This document shows, piece by piece, positions 51,346 to 59,594 of a stretch of 64,000 nt of DNA. The position numbers and the translations under genes are program-made. Numbering within the stretch: the first letter of the stretch is position 1; each line of letters opens with the position of its first letter. The stretch covers positions 1 through 64,000 of the forward strand of contig JADYYH010000004.1 of the NCBI GenBank assembly GCA_020853775.1, given 5' to 3'. This stretch comes from Nitrospira sp. GTDB lineage: Bacteria > Nitrospirota > Nitrospiria > Nitrospirales > Nitrospiraceae. The notes beneath the pieces are model-generated. The model searched no databases. It was not told the origin of the DNA and worked only from the letters and a program-made list of their open reading frames with translations.

Positions 51346-51382
51346 CACCAGGGCTGGTGGTTGGGATCCACCAGTCCTGGTG
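51346..51382. promoter_or_regulatory. Tandem palindromic operator, probable activator binding sites
   Basis: CACCAGGGCTGGTG (51346-51359) and CACCAGTCCTGGTG (51369-51382) are two copies of CACCAG-N2-CTGGTG, each an exact palindrome, 23 bases apart from start to start. The pair as a whole is also an inverted repeat. They lie about 90-125 bases upstream of the predicted start of transcription from the sigma-54 promoter at 51269-51285, the usual distance for NtrC-type enhancer sites. A dimer-binding activator at each site, cooperating on neighbouring turns, is the natural reading. Confidence 0.7.
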
Positions 51383-51490
51383 AAATGCACCACCGGCACC
51401 TTTTCCGTCCAGAGGGTGCACGTTGGTAAAGGAATACCTGTTGTGGAAGTGAAAAAGGCGAGTGGTATCCGACCGCCCCCTGCTACGACA

Positions 51491-51853
51491 CTATTTAGCG
51501 GGTGGGTTCCCGAAGAAGTGCAAATCTTTCTCGCCCCGGAGATGTTGCGGAGTCACGACATACTCCCCGCCGATGGCCGGTCCCCAGATTTTCTCGGCCG
51601 TGGCCTTGTCCCCGCCGGTAAACAAAAACCCCATCCCTCCGGCGACTGCTCCCAAGACGGCGACGGCCATCTTCATCCCGCCATAGGGTAAGGTCAAAAA
51701 GTAACTTCCCAAGCCTTGAATGGCTTCCGAGCCGGAACCGGCAGCCGAAGCCGTTCTGACCGAGACGGTGGTTTGGCAGCCGAGCACGATCAGGAGCAGG
51801 CACAAGGTCGTTCGTATGAGCGGGCGTGGCTGACGAGACATCGTTTGAGGCAT
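51491..51853 (-). CDS. Small lipoprotein with Gly-rich hydrophobic segment
   Basis: The 120-residue protein has a lipoprotein signal (LLLIVLGC, Cys26), then an Ala/Gly-rich segment GLGSYFLTLPYGGMKMAVAVLGAVAGGMGFLF that could be membrane-associated, and a polar end with GPAIGGEYVVTPQHLRGEKDLHF. I recall short proteins of this type in related genomes but not a function. ATG 51853 has AAAGGAGAA upstream. It lies on the far side of the tandem operator from the signalling operon, reading toward it. Confidence 0.65.
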   Translation of the reverse strand: MPQTMSRQPRPLIRTTLCLLLIVLGCQTTVSVRTASAAGSGSEAIQGLGSYFLTLPYGGMKMAVAVLGAVAGGMGFLFTGGDKATAEKIWGPAIGGEYVVTPQHLRGEKDLHFFGNPPAK

Positions 51854-52021
51854 GCGACTTCTCCTTTCTGCGTCTGCGCATGGCATGAACTGACTATTTC
51901 GGGCCTAGTGTAACGGGCTGCCGGGTAAATTGCCATCCGTAGAGCGGCTGAGCTGGCTCCGAGGCGACCATCAGCCCGTCAGATTGCCTTCGGCTTCTCG
52001 GATGCGTTATTCTGCTCCCAG

Positions 52022-52267
52022 ATGATTACCGCCGAAGCCGTAACGACCTATATCCGTCAGGTATTTTCCGATGCCGCCGTCACCGTGATCGACAAGACCG
52101 GGACGCAGGACCATTTAATTGTGCGCGTGACATCCGCGGGATTTGCCGGGAAGAATCTCCTGGACCGGCATCGCATGGTGTATCAGGCATTAGCCGGTCC
52201 GATGCAAGACGGGCGTATCCATGCGTTGGAGATTACGGCCACGACACCGGATGAAGTGAAAACATAA
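52022..52267 (+). CDS. BolA family protein
   Basis: The 81-residue protein has the BolA pattern: an N-terminal helix (AEAVTTYIRQVFSDAAVTVID), a DHLIVRVTSAGFAGKNLLDRHRMVYQAL core with the conserved His-Arg-x-Val-Tyr, and a C-terminal strand ending IHALEITATTPDE. BolA proteins partner monothiol glutaredoxins in iron-sulfur cluster handling. The glutaredoxin gene follows after 11 bases, which supports this function. Confidence 0.92.
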   Translation: MITAEAVTTYIRQVFSDAAVTVIDKTGTQDHLIVRVTSAGFAGKNLLDRHRMVYQALAGPMQDGRIHALEITATTPDEVKT

Positions 52268-52278
52268 AGGGGGACCAG

Positions 52279-52608
52279 ATGGCTGACCCGATTGAAGAAG
52301 AAATTCAGCAAGAAATCAAAGCCAACAAAATCCTGATCTACGGCAAGGGAACCAAAACCATGCCCATGTGCGGGTTTACCCGGGAGACGATGCATTTTTT
52401 TGAAAAGTACGGGTATCCCTATGAACTCATCGACGTCCTCTCTCAGCCGGCCAAGCGCGAAGCGTTAACCAAATTGACGAATTGGCCGACCTTGCCGAAG
52501 GTCTTCATCGACGGGCAGTTTTACGGCGACACGGATATTCTCGACCCGATGGAAGCGAAGGGCGAAGTGATGCCGCTGCTGAAAAAAGCCTTCGGTGCCC
52601 AGTCCTAA
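52279..52608 (+). CDS. grxD: Monothiol glutaredoxin (Grx4/GrxD type)
   Basis: The 109-residue protein has the Grx4 family sequence: IEEEIQQEIKANKILIYGKGTK, active site MCGFT with Cys31 (usual CGFS, here Thr in place of Ser), and WPTLPKVFIDGQFYGDTDIL with the glutathione-binding TLP and GD segments. Such proteins bridge a [2Fe-2S] cluster with glutathione and a BolA partner. GGGGACC precedes the ATG, and the BolA gene ends 11 bases upstream. Confidence 0.94.
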   Translation: MADPIEEEIQQEIKANKILIYGKGTKTMPMCGFTRETMHFFEKYGYPYELIDVLSQPAKREALTKLTNWPTLPKVFIDGQFYGDTDILDPMEAKGEVMPLLKKAFGAQS

Positions 52609-52773
52609 GGTTTCCGGCCTGTAAATCCCGGTTGAAGGCTCCTCCCCGGCGTGCCGCCGGAATGGTCTTACGCGAAAGGGCCTGCCTCCAAACGGATGAG
52701 GCGCCGGGATCGATGGTCTCCCGTAATTTCTTGCCAGACCGCCTTCTGGCCGATAGAATCCCCCCTACTACTC

Positions 52774-54210
52774 ATGGGTGAGGATTATTCAGTCAAGGGT
52801 CCGCTGTGTGTCGATCTTGATGGCACTCTCATCAAGACCGATTTGCTCTGGGAATCACTGCTGGTGCTTCTCAAGCAGAATCCGCTCTCGATCTTCCTGC
52901 TTCCCTTCTGGTTGCTCAAAGGCAAGGCCCATTTTAAGCACGAGATTGCCTGTCGGGTGACGCTCGATGCTAGCATATTGCCTTATCATGAGGAGTTGAT
53001 CGCATTTCTTGCTCAAGAGAGACGCTGCGGGCGGACGCTCGTATTGGCCACGGCCAGTCATGTGAGTTTTGCGCAAGCCATAGACGATCACCTCGGTTTG
53101 TTTGAAGGGCAGGTCTTCGGCAGCGATGCGTCGATCAATCTGAAGGGGGGGCGCAAGGTGGCGCTCCTGGTCGAGCGGTATGGAAGTCGCCGGTTTGGCT
53201 ATGCAGGAAACTCCACAGCCGATTTGCCGGTCTGGGCCCAAGCCAATGAAGCGATCGTCGTCAATGCGTCTTCCGGTTTAGCAAAGCGTGCGCAGGCGCT
53301 GACCCACGTCAGTCGGATCTTCAGTCAGCCGGCGAGTCGGCTCAAGCAGGTGGCTAAGGCCTTACGCGTGCATCAATGGGCCAAGAACGTGCTGGTATTT
53401 ATCCCGGTTGTCGCCTCCCATCAACTCACCCATCGTCCATTGCTGATTCAGGCAGCATTGGCGTTTCTGTCATTCAGTCTCACAGCGTCCTCGGTCTATA
53501 TTCTGAATGATTGCCTGGATCTTTCCTCTGATCGTCGGCATCCCCGGAAAAAGTCTCGTCCGTTTGCTTCGGGCAGCCTGTCCATTCCCTTCGGGCTTAG
53601 TTTGGCCACAGGCTCTCTGGTCGGAGGCGTCGCATTAGCCTTCGCGCTTCCGCCGGTGTTTTTCATGGTGTTGGTCGGGTACTTCGTCTTAACCACCGCC
53701 TATTCCTTCTATATAAAGCAGTTCGTGCTGCTGGATGTCATTGTGCTGGCCCAGCTCTATACGGTGCGGGTGTATGGCGGAGGAGCTGCGACCGGCGTCG
53801 TTCCGTCGCATTGGTTGTTGACGTTTTCGCTCTTTCTCTTTCTGAGTCTTGCCCTGGTCAAACGGTTCACCGAGCTGCGTCTCGCGAGCCAGACTGAAGG
53901 AACCGAATTACATGGACGGGGGTATTGGGTGACGGATCTGGAGCATATCTCCAGCATCGGCACAGCAAGCGGATTGCTCGCGGTGTTGGTGTTGGCGTTG
54001 TATATCAGCAGCAAAGAGGTCTTAGTGTTGTACTCCCATGCGGAGGTCCTGTGGCTGGTGTGCCCCGTGATGTTGTACTGGATCAGCCGGATTTGGATGC
54101 TGGCATACCGGAATCAAATGGATGATGACCCGGTGGTGTTCGCCGTGAAGGATCCTAAAAGTTATGCGATGGCTGCCCTCATTGGCGTCATTCTGTTTCT
54201 GGCGAAGTGA
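52774..54210 (+). CDS. HAD-like phosphatase fused to UbiA-family prenyltransferase
   Basis: The 478-residue protein has an N-terminal HAD hydrolase domain (residues 10-200) with DLDGT nucleophile motif (Asp14, Asp16), ATASH and a YAGNSTADLPVW acidic loop. It is followed by a UbiA-type integral membrane prenyltransferase with about eight helices and the Asp-rich ILNDCLDLSSDRRHP motif. The second Asp motif is less clear. This architecture is known from lipid-linked sugar or decaprenyl-phosphate transferase relatives. The phosphatase part may remove phosphate from the product. ATG 52774 precedes the HAD strand directly. Confidence 0.9.
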   Translation: MGEDYSVKGPLCVDLDGTLIKTDLLWESLLVLLKQNPLSIFLLPFWLLKGKAHFKHEIACRVTLDASILPYHEELIAFLAQERRCGRTLVLATASHVSFAQAIDDHLGLFEGQVFGSDASINLKGGRKVALLVERYGSRRFGYAGNSTADLPVWAQANEAIVVNASSGLAKRAQALTHVSRIFSQPASRLKQVAKALRVHQWAKNVLVFIPVVASHQLTHRPLLIQAALAFLSFSLTASSVYILNDCLDLSSDRRHPRKKSRPFASGSLSIPFGLSLATGSLVGGVALAFALPPVFFMVLVGYFVLTTAYSFYIKQFVLLDVIVLAQLYTVRVYGGGAATGVVPSHWLLTFSLFLFLSLALVKRFTELRLASQTEGTELHGRGYWVTDLEHISSIGTASGLLAVLVLALYISSKEVLVLYSHAEVLWLVCPVMLYWISRIWMLAYRNQMDDDPVVFAVKDPKSYAMAALIGVILFLAK

Positions 54211-54221
54211 GCCGGATTTCG

Positions 54222-54956
54222 TCAAATACCCCATCCGCCGCTGAGATGGAGATTCGCCCCGTTGACGTAGCGTGCCTCGTCACTCAGCAGGTACCTCACC
54301 GCGGCCACTGTATCGTCCACGCTGCCGACATATCCCGCTGGAATCCGTTTGACCACTCCCGCCAGTTCTTCCGGGGGCGCACTGCCCGAATCGATAAAGC
54401 CGGGTGAAATTGCATTGACCGTAATGCCATAGGGTGCGAGCAGCTTCGCCAGGGTGCGTGTGAGGATCAAGACGCCGGCCTTGGCAATGTAATGTCCCGT
54501 GACTTCCGGCTGGGCCACCATCTGGTCGGCATTGGCCATGCTGAAATTGATGATCCGTCCCTGCTTCCGTGCTTTCATGCCGGGTGCCACCGCTTGCCCA
54601 AGATAAAAAATCGGATGAAGATTGCCATCGAACATCTCGCGCCAGCCCGTCGTCGTTTCGTCGAAAAGGTTCACACGATGGTACGGACCGGCTCCGTTGA
54701 TCAACGCGTCGATCCTGCCCCAACGCGCCTCCACCTGTGCCACCAACTGCTTGGACGCTGACGGATCGGACACATCACATTGCATGGCGAGGGCTTGGCC
54801 GCCGCGTGCCACGATGGCGGCGCTGGTCTCTTCCGCGGCAGCGGCGCTTGTGCGGTAACACAGGGCGATGCACCAGTGTTGCGCGGCAAGGTCGAGGGCA
54901 ATGGCGCGGCCGATTCCCTTGGCTCCGCCGGTGATGAGTGCAACCTGGTTCGGCAT
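54222..54956 (-). CDS. Short-chain dehydrogenase/reductase with displaced catalytic Tyr
   Basis: The 244-residue SDR has ALITGGAKGIGRA, NGAGPYHR, catalytic Ser in INFSMANAD and SPGFIDSG. The catalytic segment reads H-Y-I-A-K before AGV, so relative to the usual YxxxK the Lys-4 position is His and Tyr is at Lys-3. It is the last gene of a six-gene minus-strand operon. The fold most resembles FabG/FolM-type reductases; the substrate is unknown. Confidence 0.9.
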   Translation of the reverse strand: MPNQVALITGGAKGIGRAIALDLAAQHWCIALCYRTSAAAAEETSAAIVARGGQALAMQCDVSDPSASKQLVAQVEARWGRIDALINGAGPYHRVNLFDETTTGWREMFDGNLHPIFYLGQAVAPGMKARKQGRIINFSMANADQMVAQPEVTGHYIAKAGVLILTRTLAKLLAPYGITVNAISPGFIDSGSAPPEELAGVVKRIPAGYVGSVDDTVAAVRYLLSDEARYVNGANLHLSGGWGI

Positions 54957-54966
54957 AGGCCTCCTT

Positions 54967-55719
54967 CTACGCCCGGCGTTCGCGCAGGCGCTTGGCGAGC
55001 AACTCCAGCGTTCCCGCGGTTCTGGTTGAATAGACTCGTTCCTTCTTCGAGCGTTTCTTATCCGCCAGGCAATCCTCGATCAGGGCGTGGAGATCTTCCA
55101 GGGTGTCGACATCGTTCCATGCTGGTAGGAGCGCAGTCTTCAGTCCATCCGCCGCCGCTTTCTGCTGAGTAAGCGCCAGGACCTGGTTCGTCGACCAGGG
55201 AATATGCTCAAAGAGGGCCGAATGCGGCCTGGTCATGCCGATCAGGTAGTATCCGCCGTCGTTGGCCGGCCCCAGGACCAGATCATGCCGGGTGAGCGCT
55301 GCAAAGGCATCGCGATAGTGCGTCAGTGGCAGTGACGGGACATCGGTTCCCACCAGGCAGATCTGCCGGTAGCCGCGGGCGAAGAGCTGGTCGAACGTGT
55401 GTCGCATGCGGGCGCCGAGGTCGTCGCCTTCCTGATCGAGGAGCGTTACCCCGTAGCGTGCCTCCATGATGCGGAAAAACACGTGCGTGCTCGACGGGGC
55501 GCAGGCCAGTACGCGATCGAATGAGAGTTTGAACGTGTGGGCTGCCGCTTTGGTGCGTTCGAGGGTGTCGAGGACAAAGCTGCCGTGCAGTGTTGCCGCT
55601 TCGTCTTCGGTCAAGGCCGGGCAGAGCCTGGTTTTCACCTCTCCCGGGACCGGGGCTTTGGCAAAGATGACCAGGGCTGCGGACGCAGGCTGTGTACGGT
55701 CCGAGGGTTGGGGACTCAT
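54967..55719 (-). CDS. TIGR04282 family (DUF2064) arsenosugar-type glycosyltransferase
   Basis: The 250-residue protein has the nucleotidyl/glycosyltransferase pattern of DUF2064: LVIFAKAPVPGEVKTRLCPALTEDEAA (given as a region), GADLGARMRHTFDQLF-like DDLGARM, LVGTDVPSLPLTHY and DLVLGPANDGGYYLIGM. The family name reflects its frequent linkage to arsenosugar genes, although the reaction is not firmly established. It is 4 bases after the TIGR04283 gene, its usual partner. Confidence 0.92.
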   Translation of the reverse strand: MSPQPSDRTQPASAALVIFAKAPVPGEVKTRLCPALTEDEAATLHGSFVLDTLERTKAAAHTFKLSFDRVLACAPSSTHVFFRIMEARYGVTLLDQEGDDLGARMRHTFDQLFARGYRQICLVGTDVPSLPLTHYRDAFAALTRHDLVLGPANDGGYYLIGMTRPHSALFEHIPWSTNQVLALTQQKAAADGLKTALLPAWNDVDTLEDLHALIEDCLADKKRSKKERVYSTRTAGTLELLAKRLRERRA

Positions 55720-55723
55720 GCGT

Positions 55724-56485
55724 TTATCTCACCATGCTGTAAAAATGTTGAAGACGATGCGGACTCACCCCGATCCAGTACAGGAAGCGAAGGGTCCACA
55801 TCAATAGAATTGTGCGAAGGGGGCCCTGTTGCTCCCATCGACGGAAGGCGGTCGCGACCTCATCCGGTAGGGACGCCAGCGGTCCGGCTCGTTTGAGTCG
55901 CCGCGTGAACTCGATGTCTTCCATCAGGGGAATGTCGGCAAATCCCCCCAGGCGTTCAAACACCGTGCGCCGGACAAAAATCGCCTGGTCGCCAGTGGCG
56001 ATCCCGCTCCAGCGCGAGCGCAGGTTCATCAGCCTGCTAATGACGCGGGCCGGCAGGCGCGGGGAGTCGAAGCGAACATTGAAACGTCCACCGACGCAGG
56101 CGGCCTCGGCCAGCGCCGTCAGGACGGCCTGCCGAGCGTTCGTGGGGAGCAGTGTGTCGGCATGCAGAAACAGCAGGACATCACATCCGCTCGCGCCCGC
56201 GCCGGTATTGAGCTGTCGCGCGCGACCGCGCGGGGCAGGCAACAAGCGCATCGATCCGGTCTCGGGGGTGGGCAATGCACCCATTCGGTCGGTGAACGAC
56301 TGCACGATGGCGCAGGTGTCGTCGGAACTTCCGCCGTCGACGATGATCGTCTCGTCGAATCCCAAGGCCTGCGTATGCGAGAGCGTCTGCCCGAGGCAAC
56401 GGGCTTCGTTCAGCACCGGAATGATGACGGCAACGGTCATCGGGGCTGGCGGACCAGCGTGGTGGTGAGGGCCGTCCGCGACCAT
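55724..56485 (-). CDS. TIGR04283 family GT2 glycosyltransferase
   Basis: The 253-residue protein is a GT-A/GT2 enzyme: VAVIIPVLNEARCLGQTL, ETIIVDGGSSDDT, LLPAPRGRARQLNTGA, LLFLHADTLLP and RTVFERLGGFADIPLMEDIEFTRRL. These match TIGR04283, found beside TIGR04282 in arsenosugar or related clusters. ATG 56485 directly follows the TAA of the upstream gene (TAAATG), indicating coupling; ATG 56440 is an alternative. Confidence 0.92.
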   Translation of the reverse strand: MVADGPHHHAGPPAPMTVAVIIPVLNEARCLGQTLSHTQALGFDETIIVDGGSSDDTCAIVQSFTDRMGALPTPETGSMRLLPAPRGRARQLNTGAGASGCDVLLFLHADTLLPTNARQAVLTALAEAACVGGRFNVRFDSPRLPARVISRLMNLRSRWSGIATGDQAIFVRRTVFERLGGFADIPLMEDIEFTRRLKRAGPLASLPDEVATAFRRWEQQGPLRTILLMWTLRFLYWIGVSPHRLQHFYSMVR

Positions 56486-56893
56486 TTACGCGGTCGGTTT
56501 GGGGTCCTTGAACATGAAGTACATGACGACGGCGACGGTGGACCAGAAGACCACCTGTTTATGCCAGAACAAGACTTCGCCGTAGTGAAAGAAGGCCAGA
56601 CTGATCAGCACGGATCCTGCCATTAACGAATAGCGGACGGTCGGATTTTCCACGACCGCGTTAGACCAGACGGCGATGCCGCTGAAGTAGATCAAGAGCG
56701 GGACGACGTTAATCTCAAATCCGCCGCTGATGGAAAGGAACACGTCCAAAAAGCCGATGAACATCAAGGCCGTGCCGATCATCATCCCGAAGACGTGCGC
56801 CTGGCGTTCAGCGTTGCTTTCATCGTCCGGGCGATGCGGAGGCCGCCAGGACGGACGGGTAGAGGGATCGGGGAGGTCGCTGGGAGGTGCCAT
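56486..56893 (-). CDS. Membrane protein of unknown function
   Basis: The 135-residue protein has a polar Pro/Arg-rich N-terminus and four predicted membrane helices (GMMIGTALMFIGFLDVFLSI; VVPLLIYFSGIAVW; YSLMAGSVLISLAFF; VFWSTVAVVMYFMF), ending in a short basic tail. No family recognised. It is embedded between dCTP deaminase (2-base gap) and a glycosyltransferase (stop and start codons adjacent), so it belongs to the operon. Confidence 0.75.
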   Translation of the reverse strand: MAPPSDLPDPSTRPSWRPPHRPDDESNAERQAHVFGMMIGTALMFIGFLDVFLSISGGFEINVVPLLIYFSGIAVWSNAVVENPTVRYSLMAGSVLISLAFFHYGEVLFWHKQVVFWSTVAVVMYFMFKDPKPTA

Positions 56894-56895
56894 GT

Positions 56896-58047
56896 TCAGG
56901 CCTTAAAATGTTTGCTGAGGGTGAGGGCTTGTCGTTGGTATGACGAGCCCAGCGCCGTCCCATAGACTTGCGATGGGACCGTCAACATTCGATCATACAC
57001 TACTTTGAAGAAGGTTTGCCCGTCATGAATCAGAAAGGGCACATCGTGAGGGCGGACTTCCAGCACGACCTGCGTGCCGCGCATCGTCCCGTCGCCATAG
57101 CCGAAGCCCGGGTCGAAGAACCCCGCATAGTGCGTGCGGAGTTCGCCGCAGGCCGCTTCATACGCCACCATTTCGGCGGCATACCCCGATGGAACGCGGA
57201 TGCGTTCTTTCGACGCGAGGATGTAAAACTCTTCCGGCTCTAACAGCAGGCTGTCATGCCGGTGCCGCTTGAGCGGTTCCCAGAAATCCAGGGCTGCATA
57301 GTGACCGATCTTCGCCAGGTCGATGACATGGCTGTTTTTCTTCGCCCGATACCCGATGACGGCATCTTCGCGTGCGCTGCCGGTGAGGTCGATCCGCAGG
57401 AACAGCCCTCGGTCTGTCCGGAAGTCTTTGTGAGCGAGCGGCTTCGGGGAGGACGCATTGCGGAAGAGCAGCGGATCGGCGTCGTGCAATTTTTTGAGGG
57501 CGGTATCCGACACCGTCGCATCTCCCCGCACGAAACGGATTTGATTGAGCGAATCGCCGGTGCGGACTTTAATGGCGAATGACCGGGGAACCACTTCCAG
57601 GTAGAGGGGGCCTGCATAGCCGGCCCGGATCTCATCAAACCCGGCATTGAGGTCGGTCACGACACGGGTGAAGACGTCCAAACGTCCTGTCGTGCTTTTC
57701 GGGTTGGCACGGGCACGGAGCGTGGCCGGCAGGTCGAGTTGCTCCAGGAGCGGTACCAGGTACACATGGCCCTTCTCCAGAATGGCGCCTTGTGTCAGGT
57801 CCATCTCGTACATCACGAGATCGGACTGATAGAAATCGAGCACATTGAGCCGGCTGCTGATGGCCGACAACTCGGGCAAAAAGCTGCTGATGAGCCGGTA
57901 GGCCTTTCTTCCCAGCCGCAAGTCCAGACTGGCCGGCTGGATTTGCCGGTCTTCGATCGGGGCGTCGGACTTGATGGCGCCCCGGGCGATCAGTTGGGTA
58001 ATGTGCTGGTACGGCAGAATGCCCTTCGCGGACGCGGCACGTCTCAC
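56896..58047 (-). CDS. dcd: 2'-deoxycytidine 5'-triphosphate deaminase, long (DCD_N) form
   Basis: The 383-residue protein is about twice the length of ordinary dCTP deaminase and consists of two related halves, as in the Pfam DCD_N group. Motifs are QPASLDLRLGRKAYRL in the first half, RANPKSTTGRLDVFTRVVTDLNAGFDEI in the middle, and HYAGFFDPGFGYG with EVRPHDVPFLIHDGQTFFKV in the second. It should convert dCTP to dUTP for thymidylate synthesis. GTG 58047 overlaps the stop of the aminomutase gene (GTGA). Confidence 0.9.
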   Translation of the reverse strand: MRRAASAKGILPYQHITQLIARGAIKSDAPIEDRQIQPASLDLRLGRKAYRLISSFLPELSAISSRLNVLDFYQSDLVMYEMDLTQGAILEKGHVYLVPLLEQLDLPATLRARANPKSTTGRLDVFTRVVTDLNAGFDEIRAGYAGPLYLEVVPRSFAIKVRTGDSLNQIRFVRGDATVSDTALKKLHDADPLLFRNASSPKPLAHKDFRTDRGLFLRIDLTGSAREDAVIGYRAKKNSHVIDLAKIGHYAALDFWEPLKRHRHDSLLLEPEEFYILASKERIRVPSGYAAEMVAYEAACGELRTHYAGFFDPGFGYGDGTMRGTQVVLEVRPHDVPFLIHDGQTFFKVVYDRMLTVPSQVYGTALGSSYQRQALTLSKHFKA

Positions 58048-59177
58048 AGGTGCTCACCCCCTCCGTCACACCCGTTGCCGGCGGCCACCCATGAAGGGTG
58101 GGCGCCGACCATCGGCAACTCGCGGCCTTGAGGGGAGCCGGGCTGAGGATAATGATACGTATTGTTTTCGTAGTTTCTCAGCACTGCACCATCTTCGTCG
58201 AGATTGACGAGATATTCGCCCGGGAGCAGGGGAATCTTCCCGCCGCCGCCGGGGGCATCGATCACAAAGTGAGGAACCGCCATCCCGCTGGTGTGACCTT
58301 GCAAGGACTTGATGATCTTCAGCCCTGTCTCCACTGAAGTCCGGAAATGATTCGTGCCCTTGGTCAAGTCGGCCTGATACAGGTAATAGGGTTTCACGCG
58401 CGCCAGCAGGAGCTGGTGCATCAGCCGTTTCATGACCTCGGGATCATCGTTAACCCCCTTCAGTAACACAGTCTGTGCTCCCAGGGGAACCCCGGCGTCG
58501 GCCAGCATGCCGCAGGCGCGCTTTACCTCCGGTGTCAGTTCATCCGGGTGGTTGAAATGCAGATTCATGTAGAACGGATGATATTTCTTGATGATCTCAC
58601 AGAGTTTCGGCGTAATACGCTCGGGCAGGCTGCCCGGTACGCGCGTGCCGATGCGGATCAATTCCAAATGGGGAATGGTGCGGAGTGATTTAAGGATTCG
58701 TTCCAAGAGGTGATCCGGCAGCAAGAGCGGATCGCCGCCGGACAGGATCACGTCCCGCACTTCCTGATGTTCGCGCAGGTATGCGATGGCCCGGTCCAAC
58801 TCGCCTTTTTTGAGGAATCCCGGTTTGCCGACCAGCCGCTTGCGGGTACAAAACCGGCAATAGATCGGACACTGGTTGGTGACCATCAAGAGCACGCGGT
58901 CTGGATACCGGTGGACCAAATGCGGCACCGGGCTCATCAGGTCTTCTTCGAGCGGATCATCCTCCGCATCGGCATCGGCCATTTCAGCGCGATCGGGCAC
59001 CACCTGCTTCCAGATGGCATCGCCTTTTTCCTTGATGGTGGCCAGCACGGTCGGGGTAATGCGCATGGGGTAGTCCCCCACGATGTCTTCGATTTCTTTG
59101 GCATCGACTCCGAGTCGCTCGGCCAGGTCTTTCGGCTTCACCACGCTCTGCGCCAGGATGCGTTTCCAATCCTCCAC
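58044..59177 (-). CDS. KamA-family radical SAM aminomutase (lysine 2,3-aminomutase type)
   Basis: The 377-residue protein has the [4Fe-4S]/SAM motif CPIYCRFC (Cys103, 107, 110) followed by TRKR, VILSGGDPLLL, IRIGTRVPG, YYLYQADLTKGTNHFRT with the substrate-contact Asp270, and the PLP Lys314 in DAPGGGGK. These match lysine 2,3-aminomutase, which converts L-lysine to beta-lysine; in bacteria with EF-P the EpmB relative acts similarly. beta-lysine is also an osmolyte precursor, but no acetyltransferase partner lies next to it. First gene of the six-gene operon. Confidence 0.92.
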   Translation of the reverse strand: MEDWKRILAQSVVKPKDLAERLGVDAKEIEDIVGDYPMRITPTVLATIKEKGDAIWKQVVPDRAEMADADAEDDPLEEDLMSPVPHLVHRYPDRVLLMVTNQCPIYCRFCTRKRLVGKPGFLKKGELDRAIAYLREHQEVRDVILSGGDPLLLPDHLLERILKSLRTIPHLELIRIGTRVPGSLPERITPKLCEIIKKYHPFYMNLHFNHPDELTPEVKRACGMLADAGVPLGAQTVLLKGVNDDPEVMKRLMHQLLLARVKPYYLYQADLTKGTNHFRTSVETGLKIIKSLQGHTSGMAVPHFVIDAPGGGGKIPLLPGEYLVNLDEDGAVLRNYENNTYHYPQPGSPQGRELPMVGAHPSWVAAGNGCDGGGEHL

Positions 59178-59279
59178 GTGCCTATCCTTTCGCTGATGCC
59201 GTACCGGCCGGCGTCAGTTCCCGACATCTCGTCTGATCCGTGATTCTCAATGGTCGCACGGCGGGTGTCGGCGACCTCC

Positions 59280-59525
59280 TCACGGTTGCGCCTTTTCGTA
59301 GTGTGTCTGCAGGTGGGCCAGAATGTCGTGGGTTTCTGTGAGCACCGTGTCTCCGTCTTTCAAAACGGGGACATAGTATTGGCCGGAAACCTCGTAGACT
59401 TGTTTGCGCATCGGCCGGAAGTCCGGCACGACGACGTCTTCGTAGGAAAGGTGTAGTTCACCGAGGCGATCCCGAACGACCGCGCAATCGGGACACCATC
59501 GGACATGATAGAACGTCAGGGCCAT
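59280..59525 (-). CDS. Glutaredoxin family protein
   Basis: The 81-residue thioredoxin-fold protein has an early CPDC dithiol (11-14), the cis-Pro segment YYVPVLKDGDTVLTETHDIL, and GST-N-like features (ILAHL). It likely reduces disulfides or glutathione adducts. It lies about 100 bases upstream of the aminomutase gene on the same strand. Confidence 0.88.
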   Translation of the reverse strand: MALTFYHVRWCPDCAVVRDRLGELHLSYEDVVVPDFRPMRKQVYEVSGQYYVPVLKDGDTVLTETHDILAHLQTHYEKAQP

Positions 59526-59594
59526 GAGTACCTATTGGGGAACAGCGTGAATAGTAGACTGAACCGATGAGAGCATGCCCGTCCTCATCCCACC

